The notes under the pieces are model-generated. The model was not told the DNA's origin. It did not search any database and saw nothing but the letters and a program-made list of their open reading frames with translations. Both the position numbers and the translations under genes were made by a program. A DNA stretch of 21,986 nt from Pseudomonadota bacterium. GTDB taxonomy: Bacteria; Pseudomonadota; Gammaproteobacteria; Xanthomonadales; Xanthomonadaceae. Shown in pieces: positions 1 through 7,822 of this stretch. The DNA is taken from contig JAEXLY010000300.1 of the NCBI GenBank assembly GCA_023444765.1, positions 1 to 21,986 of the forward strand. Direction: 5' to 3'. Within the stretch, counting starts at the first letter, position 1, and each line of letters begins with the position of its first letter.

Positions 1-2
1 GC

Positions 3-119
3 CGGCCGCGGGCCCGCGGCCGCGGAGGGCCCCCGCCCCCCGCGGCGGCCGCCCCGCCAACGCGGCCGGACGTGGACGTTCCGGCGGCCGTGGCGGAGGA
101 TGTGGGCATGCGTGCATGA
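3..119 (+). CDS. Possible C-terminal end of an upstream gene (partial)
   Basis: One frame is open from the window edge to a TGA at 117-119. It would encode a proline- and alanine-rich stretch followed by a more ordinary tail (VDVPAAVAEDVGMRA). Such a composition fits the low-complexity end of a GC-rich bacterial protein. The evidence is weak, because almost any frame stays open in DNA this GC-rich and no family can be recognised. The alternative is that 1-185 is non-coding. Confidence 0.3.
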   Translation, partial: RPRARGRGGPPPPAAAAPPTRPDVDVPAAVAEDVGMRA

Positions 120-185
120 TAGCCGCGGCCCGCGGCGCGCCGGGCACGGTGGATGTCCGCGCGCACGCTGCCACGGGGAATGCAC

Positions 186-1031
186 ATGCTGCACAGCAAC
201 GTCCGGATCGAGGCCTCGGCGGCCAGGATCCTGCTGTTCGAAGAGGTCTACCCGGCACGCGCGGCCCAGGAGCAGGCCGACCGCAGCCGCCTGGCCGCGT
301 TCGGCACCCTGGCCAGGCTCAATCCGCTCAACCGGCCCAAGGCCGAGACCGTGGAACTGGTGAAGTCCGAACTGCGCTACGAGCCGTTCTGGCAAGTCCA
401 GGCGCGGCGCGAAGTGGACTATCTGCACGATGCGACCTACACGGTGCCCGTGGCCAACCCGCACGCCCGGCGGCTGGTGGTGGCGGGGCAGGAGTTCCCC
501 GTCCTGTCGCCGGAGAGGAAGCCATCGATCGAACTGCCGGTGCGCGAAGCCTGCCTGCATCGCATCGAGGTCGCGCTGTTCCAGGACGGCATGAAGCGCG
601 AGCCCAGGCCGGGCGTGCTCCAGCGCTACGTCGAACGCTACAAGGCGGTCGAGCAGGCGCAGCTCGACCGCGAGGGGCTGCTGCAGCCGCTGCTCTCCTC
701 GGCTGCGGCCACCCAGCTGGCGCTCTCGCGCCTGAGCTCCGAGGCCGTCGACGCTAGCCAGATCAACGAGGACGTCATCACCATCGACCGCCTCTACCTC
801 TACTACCGCCCGGTGTTCGCGTTCGAGTACGCCTGGACCACGGCAGGCAAGACCGGCGTGGTGGAAGTGGACGGCCTGACCGGTGACGTGGTGGAAGGCG
901 GCCAGTGGTTCCGCGACAAGCTCGGCGCGGTGATGACGCGCGACCTGCTGGTCGACATCGGCGCGGACGCGATCTCGATGGCGATCCCGGGCGGCGCGAT
1001 CGCGGTCAAGGTCATCAACCGGCTGGTGTGA
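186..1031 (+). CDS. Conserved-looking hypothetical protein, 281 aa
   Basis: I do not recognise a family. The ATG at 186 was chosen because GGGGA at 175-179 lies about six bases before it; in-frame ATGs at 153 and 180 are poorer. The protein is mostly soluble and charged, with a proline/arginine-rich middle. Near residue 215 it has a tyrosine-rich segment (IDRLYLYYRPVFAFEYAW) followed by GKTGVVEVDGLTGDVVEGG, which loosely resembles the short beta-strand pattern of PepSY-like domains; I regard that only as a hint. The C-terminus (about 255-281) is glycine/alanine-rich and hydrophobic and could be a membrane-associating helix. No signal peptide is visible. It converges with dnaB, whose stop codon begins 18 bases downstream. 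Confidence 0.7.
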   Translation: MLHSNVRIEASAARILLFEEVYPARAAQEQADRSRLAAFGTLARLNPLNRPKAETVELVKSELRYEPFWQVQARREVDYLHDATYTVPVANPHARRLVVAGQEFPVLSPERKPSIELPVREACLHRIEVALFQDGMKREPRPGVLQRYVERYKAVEQAQLDREGLLQPLLSSAAATQLALSRLSSEAVDASQINEDVITIDRLYLYYRPVFAFEYAWTTAGKTGVVEVDGLTGDVVEGGQWFRDKLGAVMTRDLLVDIGADAISMAIPGGAIAVKVINRLV

Positions 1032-1033
1032 TC

Positions 1034-1047
1034 CCGCCGTGCGGCGG
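1034..1047. terminator. Short hairpin between convergent genes
   Basis: CCGCC (1034-1038), loop GTGC, GGCGG (1043-1047) form a perfect 5-bp GC stem in the 18-base gap between the stop codons of the hypothetical gene and dnaB. Its position fits a shared bidirectional terminator. There is no T-run on either side, so intrinsic termination is uncertain. Confidence 0.3.
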
Positions 1048-1049
1048 CG

Positions 1050-2450
1050 CTACTCGAAGCTGCCGATCGAGTCGTGCGCCAGGTTGTCGAAGCGCGTGTA
1101 CTCGCCGAAGAACTTCAGCTTCACCGACCCGGTCGGGCCGCTGCGCTGCTTGCCGATGATGATCTCGGCCAGGCCCTTGTCAGGCGAGTTTTCCTTGTTG
1201 TAGTACTCGTCGCGGTAGATGAAGACGATGATGTCCGCGTCCTGCTCGATCGCGCCCGATTCGCGCAGGTCGGCCATCACCGGGCGCTTGTCGGTGCGCG
1301 TTTCCAGCGAGCGGTTCAGCTGCGACAGCGCGATCACCGGCACGTTGAGTTCCTTGGCCAGGCCCTTGAGCGAGCGCGAGATCTCGGAGATCTCGGTGGC
1401 GCGGTTCTCGCTGTTGCCGGGCACCGCCATCAGCTGCAGGTAGTCGATCACGATCAGGCCGAGGTCGTGCTCGCGCTTGAGGCGGCGGGCCTTGGCGCGC
1501 AGCACGTCCGGCGACAGGCCGGGCGTGTCGTCGATGAAGATCTTGGTTTCCTTGATCATCCGGATCGCGCTGGTGACGCGGCTCCAGTCCTCGTCCTCGA
1601 GCTGGCCGGTGCGCAGGCGCGTGGCGTTGATCCGCCCGTTGGACGAGATCAGGCGCAGCGCCAGCTGGCTGGCCGACATTTCCATCGAGAACACGGCGAC
1701 CGCCTTCTTCGTCTTGATCGCCGCGTATTCGGCGATGTTGAGCGCGAAGGTGGTCTTGCCCATGGCCGGACGCGCGGCCAGGATGATCAGGTCGGTCGGC
1801 TGCAGGCCGGCCGTCATCTGGTCGAACTCGGTGTAGCCCGTCGGCAGGCCGGTGATGCCGCCGCCGTTGGCGTGCCGCGTCTGCAGCACGTCGAAGGCCT
1901 CGGCCATGGCCTTGTTGATCGGGGTGAAGTCCTGGCGCCCGCGCGAGCCGGCCTCGGCGATCGCGAACACCTGCTGCTCGGCCTTGGCCAGGATCTCGGA
2001 ACTCTCGCGGCCCTCGGGCTGGAAGCCGTCGTTGACGATCTCGGTGCCGATCTCGATCAGCTGCCGCAGCACCGCCTTGTCGCGCACGATCTCGGCATAG
2101 GCCTTGATGTTGGCCGCCGAGGGCGTGGTGCTGGCCAGCTCCACCAGATAGGCGCCGCCGGCCACCTGCTCGGAGAGCCCGTTGGAATCGAACCATTCGC
2201 CCAGGGTCACCGCATCGAACGGGCGGTCCTTCTCTGCCAGCTCGCGGATCGCGCGGTAGATCAGCTGGTGGTCGCGGCGGTAGAAGTCCTTGTCGTTGAG
2301 CAGGTCGGCGACGCGGTCGAAGGCGTCGGGCGCCAGCATCAGCCCGCCCAGCACCGCCTGCTCGGCCTCGACCGACTGTGGCGGCACGCGCAACTGGTCG
2401 ATGCGGGATTCGCTGCGGTTGTCCTGGCGGAAACCGGGTCGTGCGGACAT
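1050..2450 (-). CDS. dnaB: Replicative DNA helicase DnaB
   Basis: Hexameric helicase that unwinds the replication fork on the lagging-strand template and recruits primase. The 466-residue length is normal. The N-terminal domain begins with RVPPQSVEAEQAVLGG (about residues 22-37). The RecA-like C-terminal domain carries the Walker A motif ARPAMGKTT (Lys near 232), a Walker B-type LIVIDYLQLM (near 333-342) and ALSQLNRSLETR with GAIEQDAD farther on. No intein interrupts the usual insertion sites. The ATG at 2450 is preferred over an in-frame GTG at 2462: AGGAG overlaps that GTG and sits 11 bases before the ATG, and the protein then begins MSARPGF. A weak -10-like TAGGAT lies at 2502-2507 on the minus strand. 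It is co-oriented with the ribosomal operon upstream but separated from rplI by a strong hairpin. Confidence 0.97.
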   Translation of the reverse strand: MSARPGFRQDNRSESRIDQLRVPPQSVEAEQAVLGGLMLAPDAFDRVADLLNDKDFYRRDHQLIYRAIRELAEKDRPFDAVTLGEWFDSNGLSEQVAGGAYLVELASTTPSAANIKAYAEIVRDKAVLRQLIEIGTEIVNDGFQPEGRESSEILAKAEQQVFAIAEAGSRGRQDFTPINKAMAEAFDVLQTRHANGGGITGLPTGYTEFDQMTAGLQPTDLIILAARPAMGKTTFALNIAEYAAIKTKKAVAVFSMEMSASQLALRLISSNGRINATRLRTGQLEDEDWSRVTSAIRMIKETKIFIDDTPGLSPDVLRAKARRLKREHDLGLIVIDYLQLMAVPGNSENRATEISEISRSLKGLAKELNVPVIALSQLNRSLETRTDKRPVMADLRESGAIEQDADIIVFIYRDEYYNKENSPDKGLAEIIIGKQRSGPTGSVKLKFFGEYTRFDNLAHDSIGSFE

Positions 2451-2618
2451 CGGGCGATTCACTCCTGGCGACGGACGGGGCGCTGCCGCGGCGATCCGGC
2501 CATCCTAGCGGCCGCGGCTGTGGGCACGCGACGGAACAAGCTGTGGATAAGATGAGGCGCGGGCGTCTCGCCGCCTGCGACCGGATCCTGCGGCGCGCCC
2601 CACCGGAAGCCGGAAACG

Positions 2619-2644
2619 GCACAGGCGCCTCGCGGCGCCTGTGC
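2619..2644 (-). terminator. Strong hairpin downstream of rplI
   Basis: GCACAGGCGCC (2619-2629) and its exact complement (2634-2644) enclose a TCGC loop: an 11-bp perfect stem, 24 bases beyond the rplI stop codon. On the minus strand it is followed by CGTTTCCG, a very weak U-tract. It probably ends the rpsF-rpsR-rplI transcript before dnaB, or acts as a 3' stabilising hairpin. Confidence 0.65.
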
Positions 2645-2667
2645 TGGGTCCAGCCGGGAAGAAGCGA

Positions 2668-3120
2668 TCAGGCGGCTTCTGGCTCGACGATCACCTTCAC
2701 GGTGGTCTCGGCGTCGGCGTGCAGGTGGATCACCACCTCGAACTCGCCGGTATTGCGCAGCGGGCCCTCGCCCATCACCACTTCCGACTTGCCGACCGGG
2801 GCCACATGCTTGGTCAGCGCCTCGGCGATGTCGCGCGGGCCGACCGAACCGTACAGCTTGCCTTCGGTGGAAGCATTGGCGTAGATGGTCACGCTGGCGC
2901 CTTCGAGCTTGGCCATGCGGGCCTGGGCCTCGTCGGAGATGGCCTGGGCCCTGGCCTCGTACTCGGCGCGCTTGGCCTCGAACTCGGCGAGGTTGGCGGC
3001 GGTGGCCGGCACGGCCTTGCCCTGGGGAACCAGGAAGTTGCGACCGTAGCCCGGCTTGACGGTGACCTTGTCACCGAGGTTGCCGAGGTTGGTCACGCGC
3101 TGCAGGAGGATCAGATCCAT
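2668..3120 (-). CDS. rplI: 50S ribosomal protein L9
   Basis: L9 binds 23S rRNA at the base of the L1 stalk and limits frameshifting. The 150-residue protein has the normal two-domain layout: an N-terminal RNA-binding domain (MDLILLQRVTNLGNLGDKV, then GYGRNFLVPQGKA at about 24-36), a long charged central helix (about 40-75) and a C-terminal domain ending in VIVEPEAA. GGAG lies eight bases before the ATG. It is the last gene of the rpsF-rpsR-rplI operon. A 167-base gap separates it from rpsR, unusually long for this operon and rich in possible RNA structure. Confidence 0.97.
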   Translation of the reverse strand: MDLILLQRVTNLGNLGDKVTVKPGYGRNFLVPQGKAVPATAANLAEFEAKRAEYEARAQAISDEAQARMAKLEGASVTIYANASTEGKLYGSVGPRDIAEALTKHVAPVGKSEVVMGEGPLRNTGEFEVVIHLHADAETTVKVIVEPEAA

Positions 3121-3168
3121 GGTGTTGCTCCGTATTCGTTAGCGGCGCGGTGCACCGCAACGGTTGCT

Positions 3169-3280
3169 GTCCGAATCGGACGGAAGGTAGGTCGCAACAG
3201 GCGACGGCCCGCGCGATGCGAGGCCCTCGCCCGTCGCCCTCCCTGTCCGGGAGGATGGCCAGCGCCTCCCGGGGGAGGCG
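3169..3280 (-). other. Structured spacer between rpsR and rplI
   Basis: This non-coding stretch has several perfect inverted repeats. CGCCTCC/GGAGGCG (3263-3269 with 3274-3280) forms a hairpin just after the rpsR stop codon. CCGGGAGG (3247-3254) can pair instead with CCTCCCGG (3265-3272), so the two pairings exclude each other. GGCGACGG (3200-3207) pairs with CCGTCGCC (3231-3238) around an inner hairpin (3218-3222 with 3226-3230). GTCCG/CGGAC (3169-3173 with 3177-3181) makes a last small hairpin. I see no U-tract. Possible roles are transcript processing, attenuation or tuning of rplI translation; all are inference. Confidence 0.45.
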
Positions 3281-3287
3281 GCAGCGG

Positions 3288-3518
3288 TCAGACGTTGTGG
3301 TTGTCGGTGTACGGGATCAGCGCGAGGAAACGCGCGCGCTTGACCGCGAGCGCCAGCTGGCGCTGGTAGCGCGACTTGGTGCCTGTGATGCGGCTCGGCA
3401 CGATCTTGCCGTTCTCGGTGAGGTTCTGACGCAGGGTGTTGAGATCCTTGTAATCGATCTCCTTGACGCCCTCGGCGGTGAACTTGCAGTACTTGCGGCG
3501 GCGGAAGAACTTGGACAT
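3288..3518 (-). CDS. rpsR: 30S ribosomal protein S18
   Basis: S18 binds with S6 as a heterodimer to the central domain (platform) of 16S rRNA. The 76-residue protein matches family length and shows FFRRRKYCKF at the N-terminus and the conserved core PSRITGTKSRYQRQLALAVK (41-60). The gene starts 11 bases after rpsF. Its Shine-Dalgarno AGGAG (3526-3530) overlaps the last base of the rpsF stop codon, so translation of the partners is probably coupled. The priB gene that separates rpsF and rpsR in E. coli is absent here. Confidence 0.97.
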   Translation of the reverse strand: MSKFFRRRKYCKFTAEGVKEIDYKDLNTLRQNLTENGKIVPSRITGTKSRYQRQLALAVKRARFLALIPYTDNHNV

Positions 3519-3529
3519 GGCTGTGCTCC

Positions 3530-3958
3530 TCAGGCGGCTTCGGTCGATTCGGCCTTGCTGCCGTCGCCGTCGGTGGACGTGGTTTCCTCGTCGTCGCGGC
3601 GGCGACGCTCGGTACGCTCGGGCTTGTCGCCCTTCTCGTCCTTGTTCTTCATGATCAGGGACTGCTCGGTCTCGGCCTCGTCGCGGCGCATCACCAGGTG
3701 GCGCAGGATGGCGTCGTTGAAGCGGAAGCCCTCGACCAGTTCGTTCAGCACGTCCTGGCCGGCTTCGATGTTGAGCAGCACGTAGTGGGCCTTGACCAGG
3801 TTCTCGATCGGGTAGGCCAGCTGGCGGCGACCCCAGTCCTCGAGGCGGTGGACGGTGCCGCTGCCATTCTCGATCAGCGTCTTGTAACGCTCGATCATCG
3901 CCGGCACCTGTTCGCTCTGGTCCGGATGGACCAGGAACACGATTTCGTAATGACGCAT
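3530..3958 (-). CDS. rpsF: 30S ribosomal protein S6
   Basis: S6 assembles with S18 on the 16S rRNA platform. The 142-residue protein starts MRHYEIVFLVHPDQSEQVP and carries the family segments GRRQLAYPI (near 43-51) and HYVLLNIEA (near 58-66). The last 40 residues or so form a long, highly charged tail (KNKDEKGDKPERTERRRR, then an acidic Asp/Glu/Thr/Ser-rich end). E. coli S6 also has an acidic tail, which is modified by glutamate ligation; this tail is longer and partly basic. AAAGGAAC lies 6-10 bases before the ATG. It is the first gene of the rpsF-rpsR-rplI operon, read from the promoter at 4075-4103 through a leader of about 110 bases. Confidence 0.97.
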   Translation of the reverse strand: MRHYEIVFLVHPDQSEQVPAMIERYKTLIENGSGTVHRLEDWGRRQLAYPIENLVKAHYVLLNIEAGQDVLNELVEGFRFNDAILRHLVMRRDEAETEQSLIMKNKDEKGDKPERTERRRRDDEETTSTDGDGSKAESTEAA

Positions 3959-4068
3959 GGTGGTTCCTTTCGGGTATTCGGGCGCCTCGCGGGGCGGATC
4001 CGGACAGCTCCCCGGCGACCGGGATGGACGCGGTGGAGCAAGGGCCCCGCAGCGCGTGCCGCAGGGAG
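3959..4068 (-). promoter_or_regulatory. Long 5' leader of the rpsF operon
   Basis: About 110 bases lie between the predicted transcription start (near 4068) and rpsF. On the RNA strand CCGG...CCGG can pair around GGAGCUGU (complement of roughly 4001-4016), and CGCC/GGCG can pair around CCGCGA just downstream. Many bacteria carry an S6:S18-binding leader that represses this operon by mimicking 16S rRNA. I cannot confirm that fold by eye; length and position are the main support. Confidence 0.35.
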
Positions 4069-4074
4069 CCGCGC

Positions 4075-4103
4075 ATTATGGCCGATCAATGGGTTGCGGG
4101 CAA
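4075..4103 (-). promoter_or_regulatory. Sigma-70-type promoter of rpsF-rpsR-rplI
   Basis: Read on the minus strand, TTGCCC (4098-4103) and CATAAT (4075-4080) are separated by exactly 17 bases. They match the -35 consensus at 4 of 6 and the -10 consensus at 5 of 6 positions. The predicted start is near 4068. This is the best-formed promoter I see in the window and it faces the ribosomal genes. Confidence 0.65.
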
Positions 4104-4426
4104 GGCGCGGCACGGACCCGGGCCGCCGCCATGCCCGGCAACCCGCTGGCGGCGTCGGGTGGGTGCGTCTCACCCGGCGGATCGCTTGCCGGATGCCTCG
4201 CCCGGGTATCCCGCAGGCAACTTCGCTTCCCCCTCGGGGCGTCGGCGTCATGCCGGGGGGAACGAACCTTCATCCGCCGCAGGGCCGCGGCCACTCCGGG
4301 ACGGCGCGCCGGCAGGCGTGCGGCACCGTCGGAACCCGGCTTCCCTGTGCGACAGGCTGGTTCCGGGCCGCCAGGACTGGCCACGGCCCGGCGCGCGGCT
4401 CGACCGGCCCGTCCCGGACCACGGGC
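4104..4426. other. Non-coding gap with one composite hairpin
   Basis: No convincing gene is present; the short frames open on both strands have proline/arginine/alanine-rich shadow compositions. The only clear structure is a two-part inverted repeat at 4330-4365: CGGAACC (4330-4336) with GGTTCCG (4359-4365), enclosing CCTGT (4344-4348) with ACAGG (4352-4356) around GCG. It lies 62 bases beyond the stop codon of the IscA-like gene and may serve as its 3' terminator. I see nothing else in this stretch. Confidence 0.4.
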
Positions 4427-4768
4427 TCAGGCGGCGCGGTCCGCGTCCGTCGTGAAACTCTCGCCGCAGCCGCACTCGGCCGCGGCACGGGGATTGTCGA
4501 ACACGAACTCGTGGTTCAGGCCCTTGCGCACGAAATCGATCGTGGTCCCGTCGACCATCGGCTGGCTGGCCGCATCGACGTAGATGCGCACGCCCTCCTG
4601 CTCGCTGAGGCTGTCGCCGTCGCGCGCCTCGCGCGCCAGCTCCACTTCGTAGCCCCAACCCGAGCACCCGGTCCGCTTCACGCCGAAACGCAGGCCGAGC
4701 GCACCGGGTTCGGCGGCGAGGAACTGGCGGACGCGATCGAGGGCGGCGGGGGTGAGCTGGATGGACAT
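4427..4768 (-). CDS. IscA/SufA-type iron-sulfur cluster carrier
   Basis: A-type carrier that receives or delivers Fe-S clusters (or iron) to apoproteins. The 113-residue protein has the three invariant cysteines: Cys35 in RTGCSGWGYEVEL and Cys99/Cys101 in ECGCGESF. The segment DGTTIDFVRKGLNHEFVFDNP (about 73-93) resembles SufA and IscA more than ErpA. It stands alone, without neighbouring isc or suf genes, so I give no symbol. TAGAAT lies seven bases before the ATG, which suggests a leaderless or very short-leader transcript. It is divergent from asnS, with 104 bases between the start codons. Confidence 0.93.
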   Translation of the reverse strand: MSIQLTPAALDRVRQFLAAEPGALGLRFGVKRTGCSGWGYEVELAREARDGDSLSEQEGVRIYVDAASQPMVDGTTIDFVRKGLNHEFVFDNPRAAAECGCGESFTTDADRAA

Positions 4769-4775
4769 GGCAGGG

Positions 4776-4781
4776 ATTCTA
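4776..4781 (-). promoter_or_regulatory. -10 box (TAGAAT) of the IscA-like gene
   Basis: TAGAAT on the minus strand matches TATAAT at 5 of 6 positions and ends seven bases before the ATG, so transcription would begin at or one base before the start codon. No clear -35 is visible. Confidence 0.5.
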
Positions 4782-4804
4782 GCGCGGCGCGGCTGAAGAA
4801 GGCC

Positions 4805-4831
4805 TTGTGGAAGAGGCCGCCGCGCTAAACT
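4805..4831 (+). promoter_or_regulatory. Possible asnS promoter
   Basis: TTGTGG (4805-4810) and TAAACT (4826-4831) are separated by 15 bases, a little short. A start near 4838 would give a leader of about 35 bases. Moderate matches only. Confidence 0.35.
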
Positions 4832-4872
4832 GTGTGTTCCGGTATCCGGTCCCCTCTCCCAGGATTCAAGGC

Positions 4873-6273
<1,401 letters not shown>

Positions 6274-6278
6274 GGGGC

Positions 6279-6400
6279 CGTGACTGGTGGATGGTGACGG
6301 TCGATTCGAAACAGCCACCACCCAGCTGCCGTCGCACCGCGTTACCCCGGCATCCACGTCCCCGCCTGTTCCAGTCACGAATCACGAACCGCCAGTCACG
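6279..6400 (+). repeat. Dispersed intergenic repeat, copy 1
   Basis: The spacer between asnS and the next gene contains CGTGACTGG (6279-6287) and two inverted partners CCAGTCACG (6371-6379 and 6392-6400). A GGTCGATTCGAA-AC-AGCC core and CACGAATCACGAACC also lie between them. The same elements recur in the same order and orientation at 8614-8718. Such AATCAC/AGTCAC-type repeats are common between genes in xanthomonads. The element ends just before the ATG at 6406. Confidence 0.6.
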
Positions 6401-6405
6401 ACCCC

Positions 6406-6711
6406 ATGATCCTGTTCCTCGCCCTGTGCTTCGTCGGCATCGCCATCGGCGGGATCACCGCCTTCGTGATCTTCTGGCCGCTGTCGCTTGTGCACCTGCG
6501 CGACCGCCATCCCGAGGTGCGCGCCTCGCTCGGAGAGAGCGCGTTCCTGGCCCCGGGCGCGCTGCGCTGGCTGCTGTCCGGGCACTACCGCTCGGTGCCG
6601 GACGCGCAGTTCACCGGACTGGCGACGCCGGCGCGCGTGGCCGCCTTCGTGATCCTGGGCGCGCTGGCGATGTCGGCGCTGCTGTGGTTGTGGTCGGCGG
6701 TGCTGCGATGA
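6406..6711 (+). CDS. Small two-helix membrane protein, unknown function
   Basis: The 101-residue protein has hydrophobic segments at about 3-26 (FLALCFVGIAIGGITAFVIF) and 79-99 (VAAFVILGALAMSALLWLWS), with a charged middle (LRDRHPEVRASLGE, then LRWLLSGHYRSVPD). The topology recalls UspB-like proteins, but I would not assign that function. There is no obvious Shine-Dalgarno, because the dispersed repeat abuts the start. The stop overlaps the next gene as ATGA, so the two products are probably made together. Confidence 0.75.
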   Translation: MILFLALCFVGIAIGGITAFVIFWPLSLVHLRDRHPEVRASLGESAFLAPGALRWLLSGHYRSVPDAQFTGLATPARVAAFVILGALAMSALLWLWSAVLR

Positions 6712-7025
6712 GCGCGCCGGTGCCGCACGTGGACGAACAGTGGTGGCTGGCCTCGCTGGGCCGCACCGTGGTCTGGGCGCGGCTGCGCGTGCGCGAGGCG
6801 GGCACGGCCGAGGTCTTCGACAGCGACGGCAATACGCTGGTCTACGACAGCGAGGACACGGCGCGCGCGATGCTGATGGACGCCGGCTTCGTCGCCCACG
6901 ACGGCCTGGACGAGGACGACGCGCTCGAACGGGGCTTCTCGCTTGCCGAGATCGCGCCGCCGGCCGCGGACGACGACGCCACGTTGCGGGCACGCATGGT
7001 GCAGTCGCTGGGCAAGCGCGCCTGA
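6708..7025 (+). CDS. Hypothetical acidic protein, 105 aa
   Basis: The ATG at 6708-6710 overlaps the stop of the preceding membrane-protein gene (ATGA), a strong sign of translational coupling. The protein is soluble and acidic, beginning MSAPVPHVDEQWWLASLG. A beta-rich segment follows (VFDSDGNTLVYDSEDTARAML, about 37-57), then an Asp/Glu-rich loop (GLDEDDALERG). The family is not recognised; the length and coupling suggest a small partner of the membrane protein. Confidence 0.75.
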   Translation: MSAPVPHVDEQWWLASLGRTVVWARLRVREAGTAEVFDSDGNTLVYDSEDTARAMLMDAGFVAHDGLDEDDALERGFSLAEIAPPAADDDATLRARMVQSLGKRA

Positions 7026-7174
7026 TACCCGGCGGTGCGGTGGTCACGTCGCCGAGCGGCCCGCGCGCGGCGCACCGCCCTCCCCGTCGTCCGCTGCCGG
7101 CCGCATGTCGACAGCGGTCGCGCACGGGAACGATCCGGTGCTGCGGGAGGCGCAACGCGGCCTGCGCGATGCCC

Positions 7175-7180
7175 TAAGAT
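7175..7180 (+). promoter_or_regulatory. -10 box (TAAGAT) of the PaiB-like gene
   Basis: TAAGAT ends six bases before the ATG at 7187, which places the transcription start on the start codon (leaderless mRNA). No clear -35 is visible. The rest of 7026-7174 contains nothing I recognise. Confidence 0.5.
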
Positions 7181-7186
7181 CGCCGC

Positions 7187-7807
7187 ATGTACACCCCACG
7201 CGCCTTCGTCGAAACCGACCTCGCCCAGCTCGATGCGCTGATGGCGGCCGATCCCTTCGTCACTCTCGTGACCGTGGGCGCGGACGGGATGCCCTTCGCC
7301 AGCCACCTGCCGGTGCTCTACCGCCGCGATGGCGGACGGGTCCTGGTCGAAGGCCATTGGGCACGCCCCAATCCGCAGGCCGCGCACCGGGGGCCTGTCC
7401 TGCTGATCGTGCACGGGCCACACGCCTACATCTCGCCCGGCTGGTACCCGGACAAGGAAGCGGCCGCGCGCGTACCGACCTGGAACTACGCCGTCGCCCA
7501 CCTGTCCGGCGAATTGCAGGCCTATGCGGACGAGGATGCGCTCGCCGACCTCGTGGCACGGCTGAGCGACCGTTTCGAGGCCGGCGTCGGGCAGTCATGG
7601 CGCTTCGAACCCGAACGCGAGGACCATCGGCGGCAGTTGCGCGGGATCGTCGGTTTCCGCTTCGAACCCGCCCGGATCGAGCTGAAGTTCAAGCTCAACC
7701 AGAACCATCCCGCCGCCAACCGCGCGGCGGTAGCCGATGCGCTCGGCGACCTGGGTGCGCCTGGCGCCCAGGCCGTCGCCGACCTCATGCGCGCGCGCAT
7801 CGACTGA
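7187..7807 (+). CDS. PaiB-family FMN-binding protein
   Basis: PaiB-family proteins have a split-barrel flavin-binding fold; the Bacillus founder is described as a negative regulator, but biochemical roles in most bacteria are unproven. The 206-residue length is typical. Family features are the N-terminal YTPRAFVETDLAQLDALM, the barrel strand FVTLVTVGADGMPFASHLPV (about 25-44), GPHAYISPGWYPDKEAAARVPTWNY (about 83-107) and the late segment FKLNQNHPAANR, corresponding to the KLSQN motif. The next gene starts 15 bases downstream, so the two form a likely operon. Confidence 0.9.
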   Translation: MYTPRAFVETDLAQLDALMAADPFVTLVTVGADGMPFASHLPVLYRRDGGRVLVEGHWARPNPQAAHRGPVLLIVHGPHAYISPGWYPDKEAAARVPTWNYAVAHLSGELQAYADEDALADLVARLSDRFEAGVGQSWRFEPEREDHRRQLRGIVGFRFEPARIELKFKLNQNHPAANRAAVADALGDLGAPGAQAVADLMRARID

Positions 7808-7822
7808 CAGGAGAGCCGACCC

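Noticed and set aside
1074..2555. A 493-codon plus-strand open frame opposite dnaB
   Set aside because: It is the complement of the dnaB reading frame, with a Leu/Gly/Val/His-rich shadow composition and no recognisable domain.
4076..4384. Possible small genes in the gap before rpsF
   Set aside because: Frames on both strands are rich in Pro/Arg/Ala, lack ribosome-binding sites and overlap the rpsF promoter region.
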